Of a stretch of DNA of 35,206 nt, positions 8,968-16,974 are shown one piece after another. The position numbers were made by a program, and so were the translations under genes. This DNA is from SZUA-430 sp964646885 (GTDB taxonomy: Bacteria; Pseudomonadota; Alphaproteobacteria; Micropepsales; Micropepsaceae), in the NCBI GenBank assembly GCA_964646885.1, contig CAZYFM010000020.1, forward strand, positions 1 through 35,206. Direction: 5' to 3'. The notes under the pieces are model-generated. The model searched no databases. It had not been told where the DNA came from and saw only the letters and a program-made list of their open reading frames with translations. Every line of letters starts with the position of its first letter. Within the stretch, counting starts at the first letter, position 1.

Positions 8968-9261
8968 ATGGCACGGCGTTGCGAACTCACCGGCAAGGCA
9001 GTTTTGAGCGGACATTTTGTCAGCCACGCCAACAACAAGACCAAGCGCAAGTTCCGCCCGAACCTGTCGGAAGTCACGTTGATGTCCGACAAGCTGGAGC
9101 GCTCGGTCCGCCTGCGCATTTCCAAGCACGCCCTTCGCTCGATCGACCACAATGGTGGCCTCGACGCGTTCATCGTGAAGCTGGGCGACGACAAGTTGTC
9201 CGATCGCGCCCTGCGCCTGAAGCGCGAAATCGTGCGCGCGACGGCGAAGGCCGCGGGCTAG
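8968..9261 (+). CDS. rpmB: 50S ribosomal protein bL28
   Basis: Structural protein of the large ribosomal subunit, 97 residues. It begins MARRCELTGK and continues SHANNKTKRKFRPNL, the signature of alphaproteobacterial bL28. Only one cysteine (C5) is present, so this is the form without a zinc ribbon. AGGAA seven bases upstream supports ATG 8968. It appears to be a single-gene unit with its own promoter (8876-8905) and a hairpin after the stop. Confidence 0.98.
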   Translation: MARRCELTGKAVLSGHFVSHANNKTKRKFRPNLSEVTLMSDKLERSVRLRISKHALRSIDHNGGLDAFIVKLGDDKLSDRALRLKREIVRATAKAAG

Positions 9262-9279
9262 GCCTGCTGGCCACGCCGT

Positions 9280-9299
9280 GACGGGTAATCTGACCCGTC
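9280..9299 (+). terminator. Hairpin after rpmB, weak terminator candidate
   Basis: GACGGGT (9280-9286) and ACCCGTC (9293-9299) form a 7-bp stem with a 6-base loop, 19 bases after the rpmB stop. There is no T-run after it, so it is either a weak terminator or an RNA 3'-end stabiliser. It overlaps a GTG (9278) that could otherwise start the next gene. Confidence 0.4.
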
Positions 9300-9331
9300 C
9301 GCCGGCCGCAGCCGGCACCCCAGCCCCGGAC

Positions 9332-10000
9332 ATGGGGCTCTTCGAACGTTACGCACGTGAACTGGGCCTTGCATCAAGGCTCGTCGTTCTCGTCTTGTCG
9401 GCGGCACTTGCGGTGCCCCTGATGGCGTGGTCGTGGTCACTCACCGCGCATCCGTTCCGTTTTTTCGATGGCATCCTGAGCCCGCCGGGGGTCGAAGCCC
9501 TTCGTCCCTCTCTCTGGCTGACCTGGGGCCACGCGGCCATCACCTCTCTCTTCCTGGTGACCAATCTTGTCTGCCGCCGGTACGGTCCCGGCTGGGCGCT
9601 TGTGCATGTGGTGCTGTCGACGCTGGCGGCAGCGATCGCACTCGTCACACTGTCGCCGGAATTCGCGGCAGCTCTCGCGCCGCAAGCCGCGCAGTTCACG
9701 GGACGGGAGCTCGTCTCTCTCCTTGTCGCCCTGGGAATGGGGCAGGCCGTATCAGTCTATGTGTTCGAGCACACGCGTGGCGTGGAATGGTGGAACGCGC
9801 CGGCCTATGCAGCGCTCACCGCAAGCCTCGTGTCGATGCCGCTGTTCTACGCCCTGGCCTATTTCGGATCCGACTGGGTCTGGTTGAACAGGATGTCCAT
9901 CGACATCGCGCTGAAGGCCCTGATGGCCTTCGCGCTTCTTGTTCCTTACTACCTGCTGCGACCCGTGGTCCGGCCGCTCGAAGGCTACGGCGGCTACTAG
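9332..10000 (+). CDS. VUT/YhhQ-like integral membrane protein (queuosine-precursor transporter family, divergent)
   Basis: About 222 residues, with roughly six hydrophobic segments. It lines up with the E. coli YhhQ pattern as I recall it: a TNLVCRRYGP segment like the family's TDLTVRIFG; then GMGQAVSVYVFEHTRG followed by WWNAPAYAAL, like GQILDVHVFNRLRQ...WWLAP; then a DIALKALMAFALLVPYY C-terminal helix. YhhQ imports 7-cyano/7-aminomethyl-deazaguanine; whether this divergent member does so is inference. I chose ATG 9332; a GTG at 9278 lies inside the post-rpmB hairpin and adds only a low-complexity Pro/Ala tail. Its stop overlaps that of the TipN-like gene by four bases (CTAG, 9997-10000). 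Confidence 0.6.
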   Translation: MGLFERYARELGLASRLVVLVLSAALAVPLMAWSWSLTAHPFRFFDGILSPPGVEALRPSLWLTWGHAAITSLFLVTNLVCRRYGPGWALVHVVLSTLAAAIALVTLSPEFAAALAPQAAQFTGRELVSLLVALGMGQAVSVYVFEHTRGVEWWNAPAYAALTASLVSMPLFYALAYFGSDWVWLNRMSIDIALKALMAFALLVPYYLLRPVVRPLEGYGGY

Positions 10001-12651
10001 CTCAGCCGTCCGATCGCGGAGGCGAGGGCGACATACACCTTGCCGGTCTGCGATGACAGGTAGGTTTCAACCAGCACGTTTTCCTTGTCATTGCGCGCCG
10101 TGTGTTCGAGCAGCGCCTCGAACTGCTGGATGTACCGGTCTACCGTGTCCCTGAATTCGCGGTCACTGTGATACTTGTGCGCGATGACGCGGGCATGCTC
10201 CGCCCCGAGGATGCTCGCAAGGCGTCGCGCGAATACGTTCCGCTCGCCATTGCGATAGCGCTTCAGCAGGTCATGAGGCGGCTCATCCTCGAGGAACCGG
10301 CTGAGGTCGATGGCCATCGCCTGCAGCGTCTCGATCATGTGACGCGAGGACGTCTGTGCCGCGCTGCTGCCGGCGGCAGCTGACGGCGGCTGTTGGGGCG
10401 GCATCCGCTGGACCGTTGGCGCCTGGGCCGGATGGCGGTTGACCGGCGGCTGTGGCGAAGGAACGTGGCGATGGGGCGTCATGTCCCCGCCGCCGGCTTG
10501 CTCGATCTGCTGGATCTCGCGCGGATCACCACGGAAATGCGGTAGTCCCGCCGCGGGCGGCGCAGCCGGTCGGCGTGGTTCACCCGGATCCTTGGTCTCG
10601 ATGGCCGCAAGCAGGGACTTCATGTCCCAGTTGCCGCGATCATCCTGCGCGGGTTCCGGTTCCTCTGCAGGATTGCGCACGAAGCGCTTCGCGAGGCCGA
10701 ACCACCCACGCGTCTCGCCCGGCTCGGGAGCCTGCGGCGCCCGTTCCGTAGGCTGCGGGCCAGAAGCCTTGTTCTGCGGATAGCCAGCGGACCCCATGTG
10801 GCCAGCCGTCGGCGGCGGCACGTTGAAGTTCGGTACGCCTTGTTCCTGCACCACGGGGCCGTTGCGATACGCAGGCGGCGGCACGGCGGGACGTGCGGGC
10901 GGCGGAGGAAGCTCTCTTCCTGCCTGTCCGGCATAGCCTTTCGGCGCATAGTTCGCTGGCGGCACATAGTCGGCCGAGAGTTGGGGGGCGTATGGGGCCT
11001 GCGCGGGCGGCGCGCTGTGGACCGGCGGAGGTCCCATCGGCTGCATCGGCACGTGCGACGCATACCCGGCATTCGGCATGGCTCCGGACTGCCGGGGATT
11101 CGGCACGTGTTGGGGTGCGTGCTGCGGTGCTTCGAGCTGGAGGGGAGCCTGGGGCCGCGCCATCTCGATGCCCTGCACGCGATCAAACGCCGCCGACACC
11201 TTGGCATTCAGGTCGCGCATCGACTGCGACTGCTCGTCGATCATGTTGCGCAGGAGCTTGACGTGGTTCGCAGCCTCCACCGGCATGTCACTCAGCAGCT
11301 TCGACAGGCGACCGACCGTACCTTCGATCTGCTGCGAGGCCGACGTCGCGGTGTCGCGCAATCCGACAAGTACCGATCCGAGACGCCCGGCGGCATCGAA
11401 AGAATTGTCCCCGGCGGAGCGAATGGTCTGCATCGCCTGCTCGAGGCCAGACGTCGTGAGTTCGGTCGATGTCCGCAGCTTTTCGGCCTCGCGCGAGAAC
11501 AGCTGGGTTGTCTCGACGATGCGCTGCGCCATGGCGGCTGCAGCGTCGTCGAGGCGTCGTGCGCTTTCCACGGTGAACGTGCCGATCTTCTTGTTCTCTT
11601 CGGCCATGGCCTGGACAAGCTTGTTCATGCCCTCGCGCTGGTAATCCAGCGCGCGCGCCATGTGATCGTTCTCCTGCTTGAGGCGCTCGATGGTCTCGGC
11701 GAAGGCCATGCGCTGGCGCTCGTGGCGGGCAACAACCTGCTCCGAGCGGGCGGCGGCGGCTTCAGAGGCCGCGTCAAGCCGCTGCGTCTGGCGTTCAATC
11801 TCCTTGCTGGTTTCCATCGCCTTCGTCGAAACGGCATGGGAGGCTGACTGCAGCGTGGAGATGAGGCCGGCAATGGCGCCGTGCTCGGCGTGCAGGCTTT
11901 CGCTGGCGGTGCGCGCGGCAGCGCGGGCATCCTGCAGCCGCGTGGTCAGCGTCTCCGACGCCGCAAGAACCACGGAGTCGAGCGCTTGCGTGAACTGTGC
12001 AAGCTTCTCGCGCTCCGAGCCGAGCTTGTTCGTCGCCTTCTCGACCCGCTCCTGCGCAGCGGCTGCAGTCCGCTCGATGAGCGCCAGGCGCTCATTCGCG
12101 GTCGTCTCGACGGCGGCCATGCGCGATGCCGCGGTTTCCAGGGCTGAGTTGAAGACGTCGAGCTCGCGCTTGATGGCACGGCTGAGGCGCGCAAGGTTTC
12201 GCGCAGCCTGGTCTTCAGGCGAGAGCAGGTTCTCTGCCGACCGCGCGAGCGCAACCGACTGCTGGCGCAGATAATGCGCTTCATTCATCACGACAGCGGC
12301 AAAGAAGGCGAGGGCCACCGGAATGACGGCAACCGCGCCGATCACGAAATGCCATTCAGGGGACAGGGCGATGATCTTCTCCAGCCCGACCAGGCCGGCA
12401 CCATACGCGCCAAGCGCTCCAATCCAGAGAAAGCTGAACACCATGGCGGCAAGGAAGGCCGGCGAACCCTTGGCTTCGGCGCTGCGCGACGGCGTCATTC
12501 GCTCTGGCGCGCCCGTGTCCTGTCCCTTGAAATCGGCCTGCACCGGCGATTCGGGGACGGTAGCCTGCAGTGGAGCCGGTGCCTTGGGGGCCGGACCCTT
12601 GACGGGGGGATCGACGTATGGGCGGACATCCGCCGGCTCGACACGCTGCAT
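9997..12651 (-). CDS. Large membrane-anchored coiled-coil protein, TipN-like polarity factor candidate
   Basis: 884 residues from ATG 12651. Order: a Pro-rich cytoplasmic N-terminus (1-60), two transmembrane helices (about 62-90 and 100-128), a long Ala/Glu-rich coiled coil (about 130-520), a Pro/Gln/Ala-rich disordered region (about 520-770), and a conserved C-terminal helical domain (from HMIETLQAMAIDLSRFLEDE to the end, LSSQTGKVYVALASAIGRLS). Length and layout resemble Caulobacter TipN (about 888 residues), which marks the new cell pole and positions the flagellum and division proteins. The match rests on architecture and on a C-terminal domain I associate with alphaproteobacterial polarity proteins, so the role is inference. 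ATG 12651 has AGAGAG upstream; a TTG start at 12756 is less likely. It diverges from nnrU and converges, overlapping by CTAG, with the VUT-like gene. Confidence 0.6.
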   Translation of the reverse strand: MQRVEPADVRPYVDPPVKGPAPKAPAPLQATVPESPVQADFKGQDTGAPERMTPSRSAEAKGSPAFLAAMVFSFLWIGALGAYGAGLVGLEKIIALSPEWHFVIGAVAVIPVALAFFAAVVMNEAHYLRQQSVALARSAENLLSPEDQAARNLARLSRAIKRELDVFNSALETAASRMAAVETTANERLALIERTAAAAQERVEKATNKLGSEREKLAQFTQALDSVVLAASETLTTRLQDARAAARTASESLHAEHGAIAGLISTLQSASHAVSTKAMETSKEIERQTQRLDAASEAAAARSEQVVARHERQRMAFAETIERLKQENDHMARALDYQREGMNKLVQAMAEENKKIGTFTVESARRLDDAAAAMAQRIVETTQLFSREAEKLRTSTELTTSGLEQAMQTIRSAGDNSFDAAGRLGSVLVGLRDTATSASQQIEGTVGRLSKLLSDMPVEAANHVKLLRNMIDEQSQSMRDLNAKVSAAFDRVQGIEMARPQAPLQLEAPQHAPQHVPNPRQSGAMPNAGYASHVPMQPMGPPPVHSAPPAQAPYAPQLSADYVPPANYAPKGYAGQAGRELPPPPARPAVPPPAYRNGPVVQEQGVPNFNVPPPTAGHMGSAGYPQNKASGPQPTERAPQAPEPGETRGWFGLAKRFVRNPAEEPEPAQDDRGNWDMKSLLAAIETKDPGEPRRPAAPPAAGLPHFRGDPREIQQIEQAGGGDMTPHRHVPSPQPPVNRHPAQAPTVQRMPPQQPPSAAAGSSAAQTSSRHMIETLQAMAIDLSRFLEDEPPHDLLKRYRNGERNVFARRLASILGAEHARVIAHKYHSDREFRDTVDRYIQQFEALLEHTARNDKENVLVETYLSSQTGKVYVALASAIGRLS

Positions 12652-12694
12652 ACGAAACTCTCTGAGCGATGGAGCCCCGGGGGCAGGACTCCAA

Positions 12695-12720
12695 TTAACC
12701 AAAAACTTACCATTTTTTGG
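12695..12720 (-). promoter_or_regulatory. AT-rich element with TTAACC and a 7-bp inverted repeat upstream of the TipN-like gene
   Basis: In a GC-rich surround, 12695-12720 reads TTAACC, then a perfect inverted repeat CCAAAAA (12699-12705) / TTTTTGG (12714-12720) with an 8-base loop. TTAA followed by TTAC at 8-base spacing resembles the CtrA-box pattern (TTAA-N7-TTAAC) but with the wrong spacing. GATTC, a GANTC methylation motif, occurs nearby at 12740-12744. It lies 45-70 bases before the start codon, where a promoter or operator is expected. The factor is not identified. Confidence 0.3.
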
Positions 12721-12860
12721 CGGCTTCCGCACGGCCGAAGATTCGACACAGTGCAAGTGTTTGTGGATCGAAATGCGAATGGCTTCAGAGACTTAGCGGA
12801 TGAAAAGTTAATGGACGCGTCGCGCCGATACTTTTGCGTGTCTGGTCGCCCCCTCGAGGA

Positions 12861-12891
12861 TTGCCAACCGATTCGGCCTTTCCCGTAATAG
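12861..12891 (+). promoter_or_regulatory. Possible promoter for nnrU
   Basis: TTGCCA (12861-12866) and TAATAG (12886-12891) are 19 bases apart, or 18 bases if the -10 box is read as GTAATA. They stand 35 bases before the nnrU start and directly ahead of its GGAGGAGGAG ribosome-binding site. Both boxes are imperfect. Confidence 0.3.
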
Positions 12892-12925
12892 GCTTGGCCC
12901 TGATTTGGAGGAGGAGCAGAAGCCC

Positions 12926-13633
12926 ATGATCGAACTCGCCGTCGCCTGTGCAGTATTTCTCTCGATCCACCTGCTGATCGCAGGCACCCAGGTCCGTGAT
13001 GGCGTGGTCGCTGCGATCGGCGAGGGCCCCTACCTGGGCGCATTCTCCCTGGCAAGCATCGCCGGCATCGTCTGGCTCTGTGTCTCCTTCAATGCGGCGC
13101 TGGCAGAAGACAATCCTCAGCTCTGGTATCTCGGCGAGGGCGTAAAGCACGCAGGCGGCATCGTGATGGCATTGGCGTTCCTCATGGCGGTCCCCGGCCT
13201 TCTCACCCCCAATCCGACTTCAGTGGGACAGGCAGCGCTCGCCGGAAGGGATGACGTCGCCCGCGGCATGCTGAGGATTACCCGCCATCCTTTCCTCTGG
13301 GGTGTCGCGATCTGGTCGTGCTTTCATCTGCTGGCGAATGGCGACCTGGCCTCCGCGATGTTCTTCGGAACCTTCTTCGTCCTGGCCCTGGCAGGAACGA
13401 TGTCGATCGACGACAAGCGCAAGCGGCGTGCGCCCGAAGAATGGAGCCGTTTTGCGGCGGTGACCTCGAACGTGCCCTTCGGTGCGATCCTGACCGGCCG
13501 CAACAGGTTAAGCCTTGGTGAACTCGCGACCTGGCGGCAACTCGTCGCCATCATCGCGTTCGCGTCAATCTTCCTGACCCACCACATCGTGTTTGGCGTA
13601 TCCCCATTTCCGGGGGGACGGGTGCCCTTTTAG
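12926..13633 (+). CDS. NnrU family integral membrane protein
   Basis: About 235 residues with five or six hydrophobic helices. The conserved NnrU/isoprenylcysteine-methyltransferase-like block is present: GMLRITRHPFLWGVAIWSCFHLLANGD, of which the RHPFLWG and HLLANGD parts are diagnostic. NnrU was first linked to nitrite/nitric oxide reduction in Rhodobacter, but homologues (for example 15-cis-zeta-carotene isomerase) bind heme, and no denitrification gene is seen here, so the role is open. The start is set by GGAGGAGGAG (12907-12916) nine bases before ATG 12926; a TTG at 12905 lies inside that ribosome-binding site and is rejected. Confidence 0.88.
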   Translation: MIELAVACAVFLSIHLLIAGTQVRDGVVAAIGEGPYLGAFSLASIAGIVWLCVSFNAALAEDNPQLWYLGEGVKHAGGIVMALAFLMAVPGLLTPNPTSVGQAALAGRDDVARGMLRITRHPFLWGVAIWSCFHLLANGDLASAMFFGTFFVLALAGTMSIDDKRKRRAPEEWSRFAAVTSNVPFGAILTGRNRLSLGELATWRQLVAIIAFASIFLTHHIVFGVSPFPGGRVPF

Positions 13634-13711
13634 CACTCGGTTCAGGATTGCTTAACCGGGTGGTTGTCTCTGCGGCGTAGGATTGCAACCGTCAGGGACA
13701 GGGCCATCATC

Positions 13712-14032
13712 GTGGGCAAGAGCAATCCGGTTGTCGACTACGTTCATCTGCGGGCACAGGCCGCCGACGATCTCGATGTCATGCGCGAGGTCTTGCAGTT
13801 GTTCATCGTCCATACCGAACAGGTGTTGGAGGGGCTGGAAGCCGCTACGGATGCGAAGTCCTGGAAGGAGCTGACGCATACGCTCAAGGGATCTGCTCGT
13901 GGTGTAGGCGCGTTTGCGGTTGCGGATGCTGCTGCATCTGCCGAAAGTGCCACGCTTGATAAGGGCCGGATCGCTGCAATAAGGGAAGCATTCGAAGCTG
14001 CGCGACAGTTCGTGGCGGCGAATCCGGTGTGA
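13712..14032 (+). CDS. Single-domain Hpt (histidine phosphotransfer) protein
   Basis: 106 residues made of one Hpt four-helix domain. The phosphorylatable His is His56 in ELTHTLKGSARGVGA, which fits the HxLKGxxxxxG pattern of active Hpt proteins. It would pass phosphate between a hybrid kinase and a response regulator in the cytoplasm. I chose GTG 13712, which begins MGKSNPVVDYVHLRAQ and has AGGG upstream; TTG 13664 would add 16 basic residues without support. No partner kinase or receiver is adjacent: the nearest are the receiver at 16975 and the kinase ending at 18041. TTAACC at 13652-13657 lies in its upstream region. It is followed by the MBL-fold gene after 86 bases. Confidence 0.85.
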   Translation: MGKSNPVVDYVHLRAQAADDLDVMREVLQLFIVHTEQVLEGLEAATDAKSWKELTHTLKGSARGVGAFAVADAAASAESATLDKGRIAAIREAFEAARQFVAANPV

Positions 14033-14118
14033 CGGCCGTCACGCCGCGTCAATTCACGACAAAACCGATGGTCAGTCGCCGCTAAACTGGAATCGGGCAA
14101 GTAGGGCAAGAGGGCAGG

Positions 14119-14943
14119 ATGGCGTTCAAGGTCAAATTCTGGGGTACGCGGGGAACCGTAGCCTGCCCGGGGCCGAACCACCTTGCGTATGGAGGCAATA
14201 CCAGCTGCGTGGAAGTGGCCATGGGCGGCCGCCGCGTGATTTTCGATTTGGGTACCGGTGTGCGCAACCTCGGCAAGTGGTTCATGCGCAAGCAGCAGCG
14301 CGAAGCCACGATCCTCATGTCCCATACGCACTGGGACCACATTCATGGCTTCCCCTTCTTCCAGCCGGCGCTCAGCGAAGGCCATCACTTCCAGATCATG
14401 GCGGGTCACCTCGACACCGGTTTGAGCATCCAGAGCGTGCTCGCCGGCCAGATGACCCACCCGTTTTTCCCCGTGCCGATCGACATCATGAAGGCGAACA
14501 TCGAGTTCGTGGACTTCCGCGCGGGTGACACCTTCAACATCGCGCCGGACATCAAGGTCAGGACGACGCCGCTCAATCATCCGGATGGCGCAACGGGATA
14601 CCGTCTCGAGTATCAGGGAAAGTCGGTCTGCTACGTGACCGACACCGAGCACGTGCCCGGCAAGCCCGACCAGAACATCCTGGCGCTGATTGAGGGCGCT
14701 GATCTCGTGATCTACGACTCCACCTACACCGATGCGGAGTTCGCGACGAAGAAAGGGTGGGGACACTCGACCTGGCAGGAGGGCGTTCGCCTGGTGAAGA
14801 TGGCGGGCGCGCGTCGCCTGGCAATCTTCCACCACGACCCTGACCATGAGGATCACTTCATGGAAGAAGTGGAAGCCTCGGCCCTCGCGGCCTGGCCGGG
14901 CTGCTTCGTGGCCCGCGACAACATGCGGATCAACCTGATCTGA
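14119..14943 (+). CDS. MBL-fold metallo-hydrolase
   Basis: 274 residues with the metallo-beta-lactamase fold. The metal-binding HxHxDH motif is intact as HTHWDH (69-74), preceded by FDLGTGVRNLG. Later metal-ligand positions are plausible in LNHPDGATGYRLE, YVTDTEH and FHHDPDHEDH. The general look (MKFWGTRGT-type start with PGP...YGGNTSC) matches the PhnP/CpdA-like branch that includes cyclic phosphodiesterases, so a phosphodiesterase activity is possible but not shown. Similar genes often lie near chemotaxis-type signalling genes, and here it follows an Hpt gene. A GAGGG lies upstream of ATG 14119. It converges on the chorismate mutase gene across a hairpin. Confidence 0.9.
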   Translation: MAFKVKFWGTRGTVACPGPNHLAYGGNTSCVEVAMGGRRVIFDLGTGVRNLGKWFMRKQQREATILMSHTHWDHIHGFPFFQPALSEGHHFQIMAGHLDTGLSIQSVLAGQMTHPFFPVPIDIMKANIEFVDFRAGDTFNIAPDIKVRTTPLNHPDGATGYRLEYQGKSVCYVTDTEHVPGKPDQNILALIEGADLVIYDSTYTDAEFATKKGWGHSTWQEGVRLVKMAGARRLAIFHHDPDHEDHFMEEVEASALAAWPGCFVARDNMRINLI

Positions 14944-14947
14944 AGTC

Positions 14948-14969
14948 GGGTCGGCCTCGCGGCCAACCC
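14948..14969. terminator. Hairpin between convergent MBL-fold and chorismate mutase genes
   Basis: GGGTCGGCC and GGCCAACCC (14948-14956 and 14961-14969) form a 9-position stem with one mismatch and a TCGC tetraloop, between two convergent stops. There is no T-run on either side, so it is a weak bidirectional terminator candidate. Confidence 0.35.
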
Positions 14970-14988
14970 GCAGGAGCATGAAGGCTGC

Positions 14989-15339
14989 TCAGGCGCTCGC
15001 GGCCTTCGGGCGGGCAACCGGCTTCTCGTCGAAAACGACGAATTCATGCGCGATGCAGCCTTCCATCAGCTGACGCCAGACCGGTTCTGCGATCGTGTAG
15101 GGAAAGCCCTCGCGCTGGCACGACGCCTTGACCTTCGAGAGCACGTCACGGATGCGGTCCTCGTCGCGCACGGCGCTGCGCTCGGCCTTGATGTGTCCGG
15201 CGCGCTCTATGTAGGTCAGTCGTTCCGCCAGCAATCGGATGAGTTCGCGGTCCACCCGGTCAATCTCCCGGCGCACATCCGCCATGGATTCACAGGCGCT
15301 GGCAGGAACGCGTTCACGGTCAGCCACATGCGTTTTCAT
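14989..15339 (-). CDS. AroQ-class chorismate mutase (or PchB-like isochorismate lyase)
   Basis: 116 residues, all-helical AroQ fold. It would convert chorismate to prephenate for Phe/Tyr synthesis. By alignment in mind to E. coli chorismate mutase, the key residues Arg11, Arg28, Lys39 and Gln88 are kept as R23 (VRREIDRVD), R40 (LLAERL), K51 (GHIKAE) and Q90 (VWRQLMEG). The Glu52 equivalent is Ile63 in VRDEDRIRD, a change also compatible with a PchB-like enzyme. It is a free-standing domain with a ~20-residue N-terminal tail and no fused dehydratase. I chose ATG 15339, with AGAGGA nine bases upstream; the ATG at 15348 touches that site and is too close. It diverges from the ferredoxin reductase gene. 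Confidence 0.85.
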   Translation of the reverse strand: MKTHVADRERVPASACESMADVRREIDRVDRELIRLLAERLTYIERAGHIKAERSAVRDEDRIRDVLSKVKASCQREGFPYTIAEPVWRQLMEGCIAHEFVVFDEKPVARPKAASA

Positions 15340-15440
15340 CGCAATCATTCCTCTTGTTTTTCGCCGACCGATTGCGGATATGGCGGGTAAAGGCAGGGCC
15401 CGCAACGCGTCATCCGGACGCGCAGATTTTTTTGCCGGGC

Positions 15441-15518
15441 ATGCGATGGGACTGGCATTTTCATATTTTTACATCTAAAACATACATAATAGTTTGAATA
15501 ACAAGACGGAAGTGTATA
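15441..15518 (+). promoter_or_regulatory. AT-rich promoter region of the ferredoxin reductase operon
   Basis: This stretch is strikingly AT-rich compared with everything around it, with runs such as TTTTCATATTTTTACATC and CATACATAATAG. It ends at the reductase start codon, ahead of which CGGAAG serves as ribosome-binding site. I see no convincing palindrome and cannot assign a regulator. Confidence 0.4.
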
Positions 15519-16565
15519 ATGTCATTTCAGGTGGCCGCCCCGGGCGGCGAACACGTGACGGATGTCATCATCATCGGCGCTGGCCCCACCGGCCTGTTTG
15601 CGGTCTTTGAGCTTGGGCTGCTCGATCTCAAGGCGCATTTGGTCGACATTCTCGACCGGCCGGGCGGGCAGTGCACCGAGCTCTACCCCGAGAAACCGAT
15701 CTACGACATTCCGGCACTCGTGGAAGTCACGGGTCAGGGGCTGACCGACCGGCTGATGGAGCAGATCAAGCCGTTCAACGCGACATTCCACCTGGGACAG
15801 ATGGCGGAAGCGCTGCAGAAGACCGACAATGGCTGGACTGTCACCACCGACGCGGGAACACGCATCACTGCGCGTTGCGTCGTCATCGCCGCCGGCGGCG
15901 GCAGCTTCACGCCGAAGCGTCCGCCGATTGCCGGCATCGAAGCCTATGAAGGCTCGTCGGTATTCTACGCGGTACGCAAGATGGAGCAGTTCCGCGGCAA
16001 GTCGATCGTGATCGCCGGCGGCGGCGACTCAGCGCTCGACTGGACGCTGAACCTGCAGCCCGTCGCCAGCAAGCTGACGCTCGTCCATCACCGCGACGGA
16101 TTCAGGGCGGCGCCCGACAGCGTCAACAAGATGCGCGCCCTGGTCGCCGAAGGCAAAATGGAATTCATCGTCGCCAACATCAAGTCGCTGCAGGGCGAGG
16201 GCGGCAAGCTTTCCGGGCTCGTGCTCAACAACAAGGAGAAGGGTGACTTCAGTCTCGCCTGCGATGCGCTGCTCCCGTTCTTCGGCCTCACCATGAAGCT
16301 GGGACCGGTGGCAAGCTTCGGCATCAACCTGCATGAGAACCTCATTCCCGTCGACACGGGCACCTTCGAGAGCAATGTCCCCGGGATTTTCGCGATCGGG
16401 GACATCAACACCTATCCCGGCAAGCTGAAGCTGATACTCTCGGGCTTCCACGAGGGCGCGCTCATGGCGCAGCAGGCCTTCAGGTACTGCAAGCCTGAAG
16501 AGAAGCTGCGCTTCCAGTACACGACGTCGTCTTCAAGCCTTCAGAAGAAACTGGGTGTTGCATGA
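15519..16565 (+). CDS. Ferredoxin--NADP+ reductase, thioredoxin-reductase type
   Basis: FAD flavoprotein, 348 residues, that passes electrons between NADPH and ferredoxin. The FAD-binding dinucleotide motif is VIIIGAGPTGLFA (GxGxxG at 20-25), followed by the family mark DRPGGQCTELYPEKPIYDIP. The NADPH-binding motif is IVIAGGGDSALDW near residue 170. The redox CxxC of true thioredoxin reductases is missing, which separates this FNR-like branch. The C-terminal FAIGDINTYPGKLKLIL and the YTTSSSSLQKKLG tail are also typical. It overlaps the next gene by four bases (ATGA, 16562-16565), which encodes its likely partner, a [2Fe-2S] ferredoxin. The AT-rich leader suggests a regulated or strong promoter. 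Confidence 0.95.
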   Translation: MSFQVAAPGGEHVTDVIIIGAGPTGLFAVFELGLLDLKAHLVDILDRPGGQCTELYPEKPIYDIPALVEVTGQGLTDRLMEQIKPFNATFHLGQMAEALQKTDNGWTVTTDAGTRITARCVVIAAGGGSFTPKRPPIAGIEAYEGSSVFYAVRKMEQFRGKSIVIAGGGDSALDWTLNLQPVASKLTLVHHRDGFRAAPDSVNKMRALVAEGKMEFIVANIKSLQGEGGKLSGLVLNNKEKGDFSLACDALLPFFGLTMKLGPVASFGINLHENLIPVDTGTFESNVPGIFAIGDINTYPGKLKLILSGFHEGALMAQQAFRYCKPEEKLRFQYTTSSSSLQKKLGVA

Positions 16566-16876
16566 AACTGATAGTGACCGACCGCAAGGGCGAAGTTCAC
16601 ACGCTGGAAGGCCGTGACGACTGGAGCGCGATGGAAGTCATCCGTGACGCGAACCTGCCGATGTCTGCCGAGTGCGGCGGCGCCTGCGCCTGCGCGACGT
16701 GCCATGTCTATGTTGACGACGCATGGCTGTCCCGCCTGAAGCCCGCGGAGCAGCAGGAAGTTGACATGCTGGATTTCGGCGTGGCCGTGCAGGAAAACTC
16801 CCGCCTGGCCTGCCAGATCAAGCTATCCCCTGATCTTGATGGCCTGGCCGTGACGCTGGCGCCGGAAAGCCTCTGA
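16562..16876 (+). CDS. [2Fe-2S] ferredoxin, adrenodoxin type
   Basis: 104-residue electron carrier. Cluster ligands fit the adrenodoxin pattern C-x5-C-x2-C...C: C38, C44, C47 (in AECGGACACATCHVYV) and C84 (RLACQI). C42 is an extra, non-ligand cysteine. The WLSRLKPAEQQEVDMLDF stretch is the acidic partner-binding helix common in this family. It is translationally coupled to the reductase gene by an ATGA overlap, so the two probably form a NADPH-to-ferredoxin chain, for instance for a cytochrome P450 or for Fe-S/heme assembly; the final acceptor is not in the window. Confidence 0.95.
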   Translation: MKLIVTDRKGEVHTLEGRDDWSAMEVIRDANLPMSAECGGACACATCHVYVDDAWLSRLKPAEQQEVDMLDFGVAVQENSRLACQIKLSPDLDGLAVTLAPESL

Positions 16877-16974
16877 ACCCGGGTGGTGACGGCCGCAGGT
16901 CGGCTTGCCCTTCACGTTGCGGGCCTGCAGAGTCCCGAATCTGGGCCGTCTGAACAGACAAAGGAGGTCTTGTC

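Noticed and set aside
10798..11847. 349-codon plus-strand frame inside the TipN-like gene
   Set aside because: Arg/His-rich shadow with no start signal; opposite a protein with clear membrane helices and coiled coil.
13744..14979. 411-codon minus-strand frame opposite the Hpt and MBL-fold genes
   Set aside because: Overlaps two proteins with intact catalytic motifs; its own translation has no recognisable domain.
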